From Camellia lanceoleosa (Eukaryota; Streptophyta; Magnoliopsida; Ericales; Theaceae), in NCBI GenBank assembly GCA_025200525.1, contig CM045758.1, positions 8,862,580-8,926,579 on the forward strand: a stretch of 64,000 nt of DNA, given 5' to 3'. The translations under genes and the position numbers were made by a program. The notes below the pieces were generated by a model. That model saw nothing but the letters and a program-made list of their open reading frames with translations. It did not search any database and had not been told where the DNA came from. The number at the start of each line of letters is the position of its first letter. Within the stretch, counting starts at the first letter, position 1. Positions 10,174-20,773 of the stretch are shown here, one piece after another.

Positions 10174-11462
10174 ATGGAGGCATTTCTCGCAGAAAATCTC
10201 ACATCTTGGATTTCTTCTCTAGACGGCTCGGAAAAGCTGAACTTCCAGGGTTTTGGCTTAAATGCACTATTCACGTTGGGCCGGACTCCGCTACATCTTC
10301 CTTTCCTCTATGCCGCGGCAAGGTTTTGGAACCCGGTGACGCATGTCTTTAGCTTCGGCGGACAAGAGGTATGTCCTACTTTTGAAGATTTTCAAGTCTT
10401 GATAGAATCCGAGCGAGGTGAGGAAATCTTGCCCCAACTCAATTTTGGTTATGCCCAGACCTTAGGGCGGATGTGCGGACTCAACACGCATGATGCTCGA
10501 TCCCTGATTTGTGACGGAATGTTGGATATCCCAAGCCTGATTTATCGATTCTCCGATGTTGGCGACCGCAGCGACCACCATTGGCAAGGCTTCCGACGAC
10601 ATGCTCTCTGTTTGTGCCTGTTATCTCATTTTCTGTTTGCCTCAAGCTTCGGAGGGTCCGACGTCCGTCTGATTGAAGTTGCTCAAGGCTTGAAAGAGGG
10701 AAAGAGTTGCATTGCCATGACTCTGGCCGAGACACTGATGGGCTTGGATGCTTTCCACTACCGGGAGACAACCAGGTTTGCAGGGAGTCCACTACTGCTG
10801 CAGGTAATGTTTCCCACCCAAGCTCACATATGTATTCGCTTACATCACTCGGCCCTCGGGCTCGGTTTTTCTCACAAAACCTTTATCTTACTTTTCTCTC
10901 ATCGCACATCTCTCTATTCTTTATTCTCTCATTTTTCATCCCTCCCCAGATATGGTTGATGGATAAATTGCAAGTTGTGGACTCTTGCCCTGCTTACTCA
11001 GCCCGTGGCTACTTCTTTCGACAGCGCCTAGTCGATGCCCTTGACGAGGGATGGTGGTTTGAATGGATGTGCAATTTGCCGGCAGATCGCATTGCGTGGC
11101 GTTGTCCTTGGCTTAATCTTGCGGCAATGAGCTACAGCATGTCCCGGCAGGTCGGGATTCGACTGATCGGCTTGACTCACTGTGTATTCTATTTCCCATT
11201 CCGCATTCTGCGCCAGTTCGGCCATGATCAAACTTGCCCACTAGAGGGGAGAGAGTATCCGGCTACATTCCCAGTTCGAGGCGCACAGCTGGCTCGGCAA
11301 GCCGCGGCGTGGGAAAATAGAGAGCTTCTGGCCCCCGCCCTTACTTTTAGTTGCACTTTGTCTGATGAGTGCTGGGATTGGCTCAACGAAGAAGCACAGG
11401 TTGGGCCTAGGTTGGCATCGGAGGCTTCAACCAGCTCTGGGAGGGGGCGCAGGGGCACCTGA
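10174..11462 (+). CDS. DUF7745 protein, two exons, intact, antisense to gag-pol
   Basis: Exon 1 is 10174-10803 (210 codons) and exon 2 is 10950-11462. The 146-bp intron is phase 0 with borders CAG|GTAATG and CCTCCCCAG|ATA. The joined frame encodes 380 residues with no interruption. FWNPVTHVFSFGGQEVCPTF (about residues 51-70) matches the family pattern YWNP-x-CFTFG-x-L-x-PTxEE. Exon 1 also has an AETLMGLD segment, and exon 2 has a RIAWRCPWL segment and a FRILRQFG segment, all typical of DUF7745. A Ser/Gly/Arg-rich tail ends the protein. Function is unknown; the family is common in retrotransposon-associated plant proteins and resembles PMD in layout. The ATG was chosen for its TATA spacing. 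An AATAAA lies 60 bp past the stop. Confidence 0.85.
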
Positions 11463-11521
11463 CTTGACTATGCCCCAAATTTATTGCTTTATTAGTACTT
11501 TCAAGTTTTCGTTATGAGCGT

Positions 11522-11527
11522 AATAAA
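11522..11527 (+). terminator. Poly(A) signal of the DUF7745 gene
   Basis: AATAAA sits 60 bp downstream of the stop codon in a T-rich 3' UTR, the usual place for a plant polyadenylation signal. Confidence 0.55.
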
Positions 11528-11756
11528 AAGCAACTTCAATTGTATGCAAGAGCAAGAGAACTCTGTTTTGAAATCAATGAAATTGAAGGTTGTGGTACTG
11601 AAAATTCCTCGCTTTGGTCCAAAAATGGTCTTAGTTGTGAAAAGATTAATTTGAACAAAGTCAACTTTCATTAAAACTTTTCAAAACTATTTTCGATATG
11701 GATCAGAACTGGACACGCCTGAGATCTCTCATTGGGATGCACAACCCTGGATCCTA

Positions 11757-12200
11757 GCAACTGGAAAGTTGCCCCTAGTTTGAAAAGTGCCTCGGCGATT
11801 CATAGCAACGGAAAGTTGCCCCTAGTCTGGATGGTGCCGGAACACTTCATTGCAACGGAAAGTTGCCCCTAGTCTGAATAACACTGTACCGGAGATCACG
11901 ACAAATGCTGATGAATAAAGATAACTGAGATGATCAAACGGACAAAGTTGATCGGGGAAAAGATTGGGGCTGAACTTCAAGATGAAGCTGCCTACGTATC
12001 CCATAGATGGGAATCAAGCCTTACGTAGTTCAGGCCTGGGTTCGCTCGGGTATTTTTACTCTCCTTTTGCACTCTACCTTTTGCCAAGGCCGCCCTTTGT
12101 GGGTTTTCAACCTTGCGAGCTCAGTTTTTTTATAATTTCAAATTTTCTATGCTCTGAATTTTGCCTAGATCGCCCTTTCGGGTTTTCGGCCTAGCGAGCC
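11757..12200. repeat. Short tandem repeats between the convergent gene ends
   Basis: GGAAAGTTGCCCCTAGT occurs three times about 50 bp apart (near 11762, 11811 and 11860). From 12080 a second pair, GCCAAGGCCGCCCTTT and GCCTAGATCGCCCTTT, repeats about 80 bp apart, each ending in GCGAGC. The region separates the DUF7745 3' end (plus) from the pol 3' end (minus). Confidence 0.65.
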
Positions 12201-12202
12201 TC

Positions 12203-12862
12203 TCAGGGGTAGTATTTCTTCAACTTGTCCATGTTGATCGGTTGAGAAAACTCCAAGCCATCTAGATCCATCAGAACCACAGCTCCACCAGACCAGATTG
12301 ACTTGATAATGTAAGGACCAGTCCAATTGGGTCTGAACTTGCCCCTTGGGTCATGGATGGGAGCTCGGTTGTCTTTGAGTACCAAATCTCATTCTTTCAA
12401 ATTCCTGGACCTAACCTTCTTGTTAAAAGCCCGGGCAATTCTACGTTGATAACCTTGGACGTGGTACAGTGCTTTCAGCCTTCTTTCATCGAAAAGCATG
12501 AGTTCCTCAAATCTGTTTTGCTGCCAATCTGCTTCGGCTATCTGGCACTCGGCCAATACTCGTAATGACGGGACCTCAATCTCAATAGGCAAAACGGCCT
12601 CCATCCCATAAACCAATGAGTACGGAGTCGCCCCGGTAGAAGTTCTGATTGAAGTCCTGTAGCCCCACAGAGCAAACGGCAGCTTATCTGGCCAGTCCCG
12701 ATAGGTTTCCACCATCTTCTGTAGTATGCGCTTGATGTTCTTGTTGGCGGCCTCAACTGCTCTGTTGGTTTGCGGCCGGTAAGTAGACGACTTATGAAAA
12801 GCCACATTGTATTTCTCCAACAAATCGATCACCTCCTTCTTGAAGTGGGAACCATTATGCAA
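12203..12862 (-). pseudogene. Integrase core (second half) and C-terminal domain
   Basis: The frame starting at 12862 continues the integrase catalytic core. It has SSTYRPQTN followed by AVEAANKNI, where the catalytic Glu is present, then ALWGYRTS and YSLVYGMEAVLP. A TGA at about 12386-12388 replaces an expected Gly codon before DLVLKDNRAP and WTGPYIIKSI, the C-terminal chromatin- or DNA-binding part, which ends at PINMDKLKKYYP. The SDNG motif with the second catalytic Asp is destroyed by a one-base loss at about 12865. The segment is therefore inactive. Confidence 0.85.
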
Positions 12863-13071
12863 ACGATTTCATTTGGGACTCCGTAGCGACAGATAATGTT
12901 GTTTCTGATAAATTTTGCTACATGCGAAGCCTTCAACACTGCATAGGATTGGGCCTCAACCCACTTTGTGAAATAATCTATCGCTACCAAGATGAACTCA
13001 TGTCCATTCGACCCCTTTGGCGTATGACTCGATTACATCAATTCCCCAGACGAAAAACGGCCATGGCGAAG

Positions 13072-14655
13072 TCATGTTGTCTGACTTTGTGGGATGTTCA
13101 TGCAATTTGCATGAATTTGACACTTGTGACATCGCCGGACGAAGCCAATACAATCCTCCTCCATGGTGGACCAGTAATAACCTTGTCTAAGGATCTTCCG
13201 TGCCAACATTACCCCATTCATGTGTGCACCACATTCACCCCCGTTGATAGCTTCCATCAGACGCTTTGACTCTTCAGCATCGACGCACAGTTTATGCATT
13301 CCCAGATGACCCCGTTTATACAGTTTACCCCTGCAGATGATGAATTGAACTGCCATTCTTCTGATTGCCCTCTTGTCTTTGGCATTTACCCCTGGCGGGT
13401 ATGCTTCTTTCTCCAAGAAGTTCCAGATGTCGTAATACCAGGGGTGTTCGTCCTGAACTTCATCTATGGCTGCAATCGACTCATAAGCAGGCGCAAATTT
13501 CTGGTCGATGATGACCGGACGCATTCGGACTCCACACGGGATGTCTATCATAGAAGATAGAGTTGCTAAAGAATCTGCAAACCTGTTGTTCTCCCTTAGT
13601 AGATGAGTAAAACTTAGCTTCTCAAACCGAGGAATCAGCAAATCCAAGGTTTGGTGATACATCATCATCTTTTCCTCTTTCACTTTCCAGTCTCCTTTAG
13701 CTTGAGACACAACAAGGTTCGAATCCCCAATAACGTCCAGTCGTCTTGCCCCTAGTTCCAGGGCTGCTTCTAGACCAGCGATACACGCCTCATATTCTGC
13801 TTCATTGTTCGAGACTTTGAACTGGAGCTTGAAGGCTAGAGGGATACGGGAATTGTCGGGTGCTATCAGCAACACTCCTATCCCATACCCATGTTGATTT
13901 GACGCTCCGTCAAAGTACATCGTCCAAGTTTCATCGCCGATATGCAGAATTGATTCATCCGGGAACAAATATTCCACTGCTTCATCCCCCTCAACTGGGT
14001 GGTCGGCAAGGAACTCTGCCACTGCTCTTCCTTTCACTGACTTGCGTGTCACGTACGTGAGATCAAATTCGGAGAGCAAAAGCAACCAACGAGCTAGCCT
14101 ACCCGTAAGCGCTGGTTTCTCGAAGAGATATTTGATGGGATCAAGTCGTGAAACCAACATTACAGAGTGAGCTAACAGGTAGTGCGCGGACTTCTGGTAG
14201 CTGTGCGAAGCTAAGCAAGCCTTTTCCAGCGGTGTATATCGGGTCTCATATTCCAGCATCTTTTTGCTCAAATAATAGATGGCTTTTTCCACCTTATCTT
14301 CTGATTCTTGTGCAAGCATGCAGCCCATTATAGTTTCAGTCACTGATAGATACAAAATCAACGGTTTCCCCGGCTCTGGTGGCGATAAAACGGGTGGGTT
14401 CTGTAGATATTCTTTAATCTGTTCAAATGCAGCTTGACATCGGCCGTCCCATTGGAACTTCTTTCCTTTCTTGAGGAGGCCAAAAAGTGGTTCACAAGTC
14501 AAGGTTAGTTTTGAAATAAACCGTCTTATGAATTGCACTTTACCCAGAAAGCCTCGCACCTCTTTTTCAGTCCTTGGTGGTGGCATTTCTAGGATGGCCT
14601 TGATCTTGGAAGGGTCGACCTCGATGCCCCTTTGTGTAATCAGAAACCCTAGCAT
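13072..14655 (-). pseudogene. RNase H, archaeal-type RNase H and integrase zinc domain
   Basis: An open stretch of 527 codons continues in frame from RT. Residues 1-100 are the RT connection and 98-200 the first RNase H, in which the TPLEKACLA region is altered. Residues 243-365 are the second, archaeal-type RNase H typical of Tat elements, with D249 (MYFDGAS), E285 (NNEAEYEAC), D311 (DVIGDSN) and D361 (RFADSLA) all present. Residues 440-515 are the integrase HHCC domain: GECGAHMNG with H478, C509 and C512. The expected first His reads Asn (471). Frame is lost near 13080. Between 12863 and 13072 integrase sequence with WGIDVIE and AIDYFTKWVEA continues in two other frames. Confidence 0.9.
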
Positions 14656-14685
14656 TTTCTCCGCTGTAACACCAAATGTACATTT

Positions 14686-15600
14686 CTAAGAGTTTAGCCG
14701 CAACCGGAATTCCCTGATCCTTTGGAAAAACTTGTGCAAGGCGGTGTAGTGGCCCTTTCTTTCCTTGGACTTGACAATCATGTCGTCCACATACACCTCA
14801 ACCTCTTTGTGGATCATATCATGTAGTATTGTGGTCGCGGCCCGTTGATAAGTAGCCCCAGCGTTCTTCAACCCAAACGACATTACCCGGTAGCAGTATG
14901 TCCCCCACGGGGTGGTGAATGCAGTCTTTTCTCTGTCTTCTGGTGCCATCACTATCTGGTTGTATCCTGAGAAGCCATCCATGAATGAGAGCAATGCATG
15001 CCCTACTGTGAAATCTACCAACTCATCGATGTGCAGTAAGGGAAAGTCATCTTTCGGACTAGCTCTGTTCAAATCCTTGAAGTCTACACACACCCGGATC
15101 CTGCCATCTTTCTTCGGCACCGGAACAATGTTGGCCAACCAAGTCGGATATTCAGATACCAGCAGGAAGCCTGCGTCGATTTGCTTGGTGACCTCTTCCT
15201 TAATCTTAAGAGCCCAATCCGGGCGAATCCTTCTGAGTTTCTACTTGACAGGTCGGGCCTCGGGGTCAAGGGGGATCCGATGCTATACAATCTCAGGATC
15301 GATTCCAGGCATGTCTTCGTAGGACCACACGAAAACATCTTTGAAATCTTTTAATAAAGCGATTAAGCGCTCGCGTTCCTCCGAAGACAACGTGGACCCG
15401 ATCTGGACCAGCCGCGGGTCCTCCTCAGTGTCCTCCTCAGTACCAATGTTCACGGTGATGATTTCATCCATTAATGGTTTAACGAATCTCTCTTGCTCTT
15501 GCTCAATTAAACGTTGTAAAACCGGAGGAACTTCGTCCTCGTCATTTTGATCAAAATTTTGAAAGTCTGAATTAATGCAATAAATTAGGGCACAGAAAAG
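14686..15600 (-). pseudogene. Reverse transcriptase
   Basis: From about 15600 the minus strand encodes an acidic lead-in (DFQNFDQNDEDEVPP) and then the conserved VFVWSYEDMPGIDPEIV block. RT follows with NIVPVPKKDGRIRVCVDF, SFMDGFSGYNQI (catalytic Asp) and the active-site box YVDDMIVKS. In-frame stops interrupt it at about 15283 and 15243 (both where Gln is expected, CAG to TAG) and at 14686-14688. The last is the only break between RT and RNase H. Upstream the frame joins the protease ORF only through a one-base shift near 15595, so no Ogre-style intron is needed here. Confidence 0.9.
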
Positions 15601-17147
15601 TACTCGGAAACCACAGATAGTTCATTCTCATTAGGTACATCCAAATTGTCCAATTCATCGGTTACAACAGACTCAAATGAAAAGGAAAAAGACGACCTGG
15701 ACAGGATTGTGGCATCCGGGTTAACATCCCCAGGAGTACCAGACTCGGACTCAGTCAAGCTGGAACCTGATTCCGACTCACAGGACTCGGTGGAATCAGA
15801 TTCCGGCTCACTACCTGACCCGGTCTTCTTTGGGCGAAATCCTCCTCGTATTGCCAAGTGAGAGAGGTGCGATTGATGCATCCAAGATAGGCTATTTGGT
15901 CGGCTCCTGACCGTTTCATCCCCAATCATGGAAACCACGAAGTTATCCCCCAAGCACTCTTGGTCGATCGGAGGATCAGAGAGGAGACATGCTAGTGCTA
16001 CCCCCATTTCCAATTCTGTGCCCTCAGGATCCACTGCTTTATTCTGCTCAACCTCAGTTGTTGGGTTTGTCTGCTCTGCGGCAACGTCATCCCCGAATAG
16101 TTGCAGGTCGAAGAAGATTTTGAAACCTGGTACACGCTTCTTCTCCGCGTTTAACCATGGCTCTGGGAAACCGCAAAATGGAAAGTCCTCCCCCTCCCGG
16201 ACGAAGCGTCCGTTCAGGGTACCCTGGATGGGCCTGTGCATTAAGTCAAAAGGCTTCCCAGCCTGCTTCGCTTTGGCTCTGCCGGCCATTTCTTTTCCTC
16301 TCCTCACCCAGTCCTCTTTGGTGGGCAGATAACCCAGTCCAAAGGTATGCGGGTTGTGTGGCACTTCGGCCAATGCTGCGACTCCTTTCCTGCCGCTCCT
16401 TCCTAATCCCATCCCGAGAATATGTTGTAGATTGTTCATGAGGTAAACAGATTGAGCACTGACGTACACACCTTCATTCACAGCCATAATATTTTGCACT
16501 ACCCGGGCTTCTGCCAAAGTGAACCCTGATAAGAACACATCCTCCGTGCCGTGCTCGATCTCCAAAACTAGCGTAGACACTTCTGGCGGCGGATGGATGG
16601 ACGAATTTCTGAAAACAATTGCAACCCCCTTCCCGTGAGGGTATTTCAACATCTGGTGCAGAGTGGAAGAGACTGCTTTTACTTGGTGTAACCACGGCCG
16701 CCCCAAGAGCAAGTTGAAGGTTGCGGGAACGTCCAAGACATGAAATTCAATGTTGTGTTGTCCTAGACCAACCTGGGTCTGAACCTTGACAGTCCCCATC
16801 ACTTCCCTACTGGTATTATCATAAGCTCTGATCACCTGAGTGGTTGGTATGAAGTCTGCGGGTTTTAACCCGATTGCATATGCCGTTCATTTGGGCGGAA
16901 CATTGATAGCAGACCCGGTATCAACAAGTACTACCGGTATCCACTTATCTCTACATTCCACGGAGATGTAGAGGGGTTTGTTATGATTCACGCCCTCAGG
17001 CGGCAATTCCTTGTCTGAAAAGGTTAATGCCGGGGAACCTCCTCCCGGAAAGACCAGCCCAACCAGCTGCTCTGGCGTAGTTTTGATGGAGAGTTTGGCC
17101 TTGTCCATAGCAGATAGGATAGCCTGTCTGTGCACTCTTGAAGCCAT
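15585..17147 (-). pseudogene. Aspartic protease with G-patch-like and acidic C-terminal region
   Basis: Residues from 17147 read SIKTTPEQLVGLVFPGGGSP, then the retropepsin active site VLVDTGSAINV (near 16905-16935). After an in-frame stop at about 16884-16886 come VIRAYDNTSREVMGTVKV and FHVLDVPATFNLLLGRPWLH, the protease C-terminal part. A Gly-rich block, ILGMGLGRSGRKG and TFGLGYLPTKEDW, resembles a G-patch, a nucleic-acid binding motif seen in some retroelements. The C-terminal 100 residues are Ser/Glu/Asp-rich. This frame also continues the upstream ORF (17157-17846) across a TGA where Trp is expected. Confidence 0.85.
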
Positions 17148-17156
17148 AAGCAGTCC

Positions 17157-18350
17157 TCAGATGGAGATGTCTGCCTGTATTTTCTTTAACTGTCTCAGTA
17201 CAGCTTCTTCTTCAATTTGCCTCTCTCTCTGTTTCTCGGCCTCTTTATCTTTCCCAGATGCTTCGGGTTGGTCGAGGTGCGGGGGTTTGAAGTACCGCCC
17301 GCTCCTGGTCATGTGGTCCACCTCATCGAGGTACCAAGTATCATCTGGTTGAGTACCTGCCCAATCTTCGTCTGTGTGGGCAAGACATAAGTCATCGTCT
17401 TCCCACCACATCCCACTGACATTCAACAAACACCTATCCGGCTCCGGCAAGTTCGTACTCTCGGTACTTTCATCCCCCATGCTCACAGCACGTCCTGCTC
17501 TTGTGCTCGCAGCACTTTCAACCTCCTCATGGTTCTTGGCTTTCTGGATTCTCTCAGAATCCCATCTCTTCTCTTGCTCCTCCTGTGTTAGTAGGGTTTG
17601 TTGTTCGGTTTTCACAATATCCTGATCCTGAGTGAAATTCTTTGTACCGGCGCTCTCCGGCAATTCATTCTGACTCTCGGCCCTTCCGGCCATCATTGGT
17701 ACCCTACCTGCCTTGCTCTGGCTGAATTTCCACAATATCTGGCTGATCATCCAACCATCCAGCAACCTCTGCCGACTCCCCATATTCAAACCAATTGATT
17801 GTTGCATCCCCTGCTTCTTGGTCGTTGAAGAACTGGAGGTTGGCAAAATCTTCTTCCAACGTTGTCAGATCATCTGCCCCTTGTTCAAGTCCGTCTCCCT
17901 GAATCATGCACAGTTCAGCTTTTTCTGGCAGTCCCACACTCGGCTCAGACCGGCCCACTGATAGGATGTATCCGCTCGGATCATGGGCTCTCCCAGTTAG
18001 ATTCCCAGACTGTCCCATCTCAGACTCACCAATTCTGCTCTCCTCTGAAGCCTGCCCCGTTTCGTCTTCGGAGGTCACCACCTCTGGCTCAGATTGGGTT
18101 GTGAAGGTGTCCAACATGCATAAGTCAGTGCAATCAGAAAGGATCACCTCCGGCTTGGGTAGGTGAGAGGGGGTAATATAGATACTAGGATCATAGGAAA
18201 CGACCCCAGTTTGGATGAGGTTGACTCTTTTGGGTGGTGGATCTTGGTTATGTGCGGGGAGTGGGTTAGTTGTGACATTGGGTCTTTCGGGGGGTAGAAT
18301 GATATTCTTGTCAACGAGGTCTTGAATCTCGTGGCCTTGGAAACATTGAT
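17157..18350 (-). pseudogene. Gag-protease linker region
   Basis: Two overlapping open stretches (18147-17704 and 17846-17157) carry a low-complexity acidic linker with TRSGRYFKPPHL near its end, a motif found before the protease in Tat elements. The start, HEIQDLVDKNIILPP (about 18330-18290), follows a damaged His/Cys-type motif (HEIQDL follows DQCF). A frameshift of one base near 17710 separates the halves. Confidence 0.75.
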
Positions 18351-19758
18351 CAGATCATGGGCATCTTCTTTGGTGAATGCATGATGCCATTTGGGTTGTG
18401 GGAAGGGAGGAGTGGATTTGGTAGTGGCCTCGGCTCTAAGGGTTTCAGATGTCCCTTTTTGAGTAGAACGCCGAGAGCCTTGGAGAAAGGCATGTATAGT
18501 GGGGTGAAGGTTCTTTGGCCTCTGGATTGGTATCTCAGGGCTTGGTTACTGCTCCCGGAGGTACTGGAAAAGGGTGCGGCCGCTGTGGGCCTTGGTTGGG
18601 AAGGGGGAGTGGTGGTGACCATGCCGACCTCCGAAGTCCTTGTGTTAGCAGCGCCGCTCGGGCCTGCAGTGTTATTACGGTTGAATGTCCTTCGGGGCTG
18701 CTCTCGGTCCTGGTCGATCAGACCTTGCTTCATCGCCTCCTCGATTTGTACTCCCATATCATGTAGATCTGCGAAGGTGGGGAAGGGAACTACAATCATC
18801 TTCTGCATAAGTCTCGGTTGGAGATTGCGCACAATCATCCGAATTTGATCTTTATCTGTTGGCCTCAAGGTCATCATCGATGCCTTTGCTCTCCACCGAG
18901 TTACAAAATCAGAGAAAGACTCCTTGGGTTCCTGCCTCGTTGTTTCGAGATCACGTGTTGTAATCTCGATCTGTGTATTATATGAGTACTGTGCAACGAA
19001 GGCCTCAGCCAGCTCATCCCAGTTCCTCTTGACATCATTATCCAACTTTGCATACCAGTTGGCGGCCACTCCTGACAGGGTTCGGCCAAACAGCGAGAGT
19101 TTCTGTAGTCTGGTTAGGCCCATTGGCCTCAGGATATCTGAAAATAACCGAAGATGGACCATGGGGTCCCCAGACCCATCGAAGCGATCGATCTGGGGCA
19201 TCTTAAATCTGTCCGGCAATGTTACGGCCACGTCTGTGTAGCCATCTTCGATGTCTGGGATGGCCTTCACCCCCTGCGATTTCTTGAAAAGTTTCTCCAG
19301 CTTACTCAGTTTCAGAGCTGTCTGATCTACCTCGAACTCAAATGGAGAGTCCGGGTGGTTGGGTGTAAGATTCTTGGATAGTTGCGGCAGAAGTGGGGGC
19401 GGAGCCAACCCCGTTGGAAGACCTGTGTCCTTTTGAGTGTTATGGACATTGGGTGTGTTCTGGACATTGGGTAAGGTATTCTGGGTGTTCAGGAGGATAT
19501 TCTGAGGATTTGGTAGGGTATTCTGACCAGTAGATGCCTGCTCAGGTAGTGGAGCCGCTGGTGGAGGAGGAACCTGATGTGAAGCAGAATCTTTGCATTC
19601 TGGCAAGATCTAGTGATCGGCTCGACTCTTTGGGCCATGACTGCGGCTTGTTGTTTGGAAAATTCCGCTTGCCGGATGGCATCATCTTGCATCTGTTTCA
19701 TGCTATCGTGCATCTGACGCATCATCGCCTCCATCCCTGATGTATTCTGCTGTTCCAT
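18350..19758 (-). pseudogene. Gag polyprotein
   Basis: The ATG at 19758 opens a Gln/Met-rich coiled start (QMHDSMKQMQDDAIRQAEFS), which shifts frame near 19610 into a 418-codon ORF (19606-18350). Residues 1-80 are Pro-rich with short NTLPN-like repeats. Residues about 136-260 form the retrotransposon gag domain (FDGSGDPMVHLRLF, LFGRTLSGVAANWYAKL, ESFSDFVTRWRAKASMM). The end shifts frame again near 18360, where a His/Cys motif would be. Gag forms the virus-like particle of the element in the cytoplasm. Confidence 0.9.
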
Positions 19759-20773
19759 CTAAATGGCCGGTAAATGTACCTCTACAGCAGACACAGAAAT
19801 TTCAACTTGATTGTTTACTGTCAAAGTAGCCCTCTGTCCCGGTAATCCCTGTTCCGACACACTGCACCTTCTCAGCCTTCTTCTGATAACTGGGGGTAGA
19901 GAGTGGAACACTGGATGTCCATCAACGAGATCCTCGGATCGGTTGAGTCGGCAACCTCGTGTCCAAAGTGCTTGGGGAGTATCTAGTGGTTCGGAAGCAA
20001 TCGTGCTAAAAACTGCCCTAGCAAAAAGATAATAAAGCAAAAAGGAAATAAATGACTAGAAAATCGGGCAGCATAACAGCTTAATTTAAATACACACAAC
20101 ACACAGTCGGGCATACAACACGCAGTTGATAAAATTTGAAAATACATCCTCAATAAGCGATCACTGCATTCTGTATCCTTTGTTCCCTAAAACTGAATCC
20201 GATATTCGCAGACAACTGATTCTCAAATAACTGGCTGATGCCCGCAGGCATGATGCCCTATCTCAAAAAAACTGATGCCCGCAGGCTTGATACCTGAACT
20301 CATAAACTAATACATGCATTCCCTGTAGAGACGCACTCTAACAAGCACATAGCAGATAAGTGAGAGCCAAAACACCCCTATATTGGGGTTGGGTTTCCCT
20401 GTCCTATTTTGTCAGGAGCTAGGGTTTCATTACGCACGCAGTGGCTTCAAACAACCTATAAACGGGTAAGCAACCTGTCTTAGTTTGGAATGGTCACTAT
20501 GGATCCGAATATGCACTAGGTCGAATGGTCAAAAAGGGTGCCTCGGTAAAACCGGGGTTTGTGTTCCCATGCTGTCAGAGCCCAGAGCCGATCAGCCTTA
20601 CGGACATGACTTGACAAAACAAGCCTCCGGCAAATCGTTCGGGAATGGCATATGGCAAACACAGTGTCCTAGGCGCACCAATGCAAATGCAATGCAAAGA
20701 AACACACAAGCGTAGTCAAAACCAGATATCATGAGTTCGAGTCAAATTCTCTAAATCCCAATGATCGCAAAAG
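19759..20773 (-). other. Leader between 5' LTR and gag, with decayed PBS and a candidate acceptor
   Basis: Just inside the LTR the minus strand reads CTTTTGCGATCATTGGGATT. This looks like a decayed TTTGGCGACTCCACTGGGGA-type primer binding site of Tat/Ogre elements. A pyrimidine-rich stretch ending in TGTAG (AG at plus 19782-19783) lies 24 bases before the gag ATG and could accept the LTR splice donor. There is no extra ORF1 upstream of gag as in Ogre proper. GCCCGCAGGC words recur at 20237-20286. Confidence 0.55.

Noticed and set aside
5592..11462. PMD and DUF7745 as ordinary single-copy host genes flanked by transposons
   Set aside because: They lie between pol and the LTR of one element without a target duplication around them, share a promoter motif with the LTR, and Tat elements are known to carry extra antisense ORFs. 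Still testable by looking at other copies.
15240..15620. Ogre-style intron between protease and RT
   Set aside because: A one-base shift near 15595 is enough to join the frames. No convincing donor-acceptor pair removes a substantial segment.
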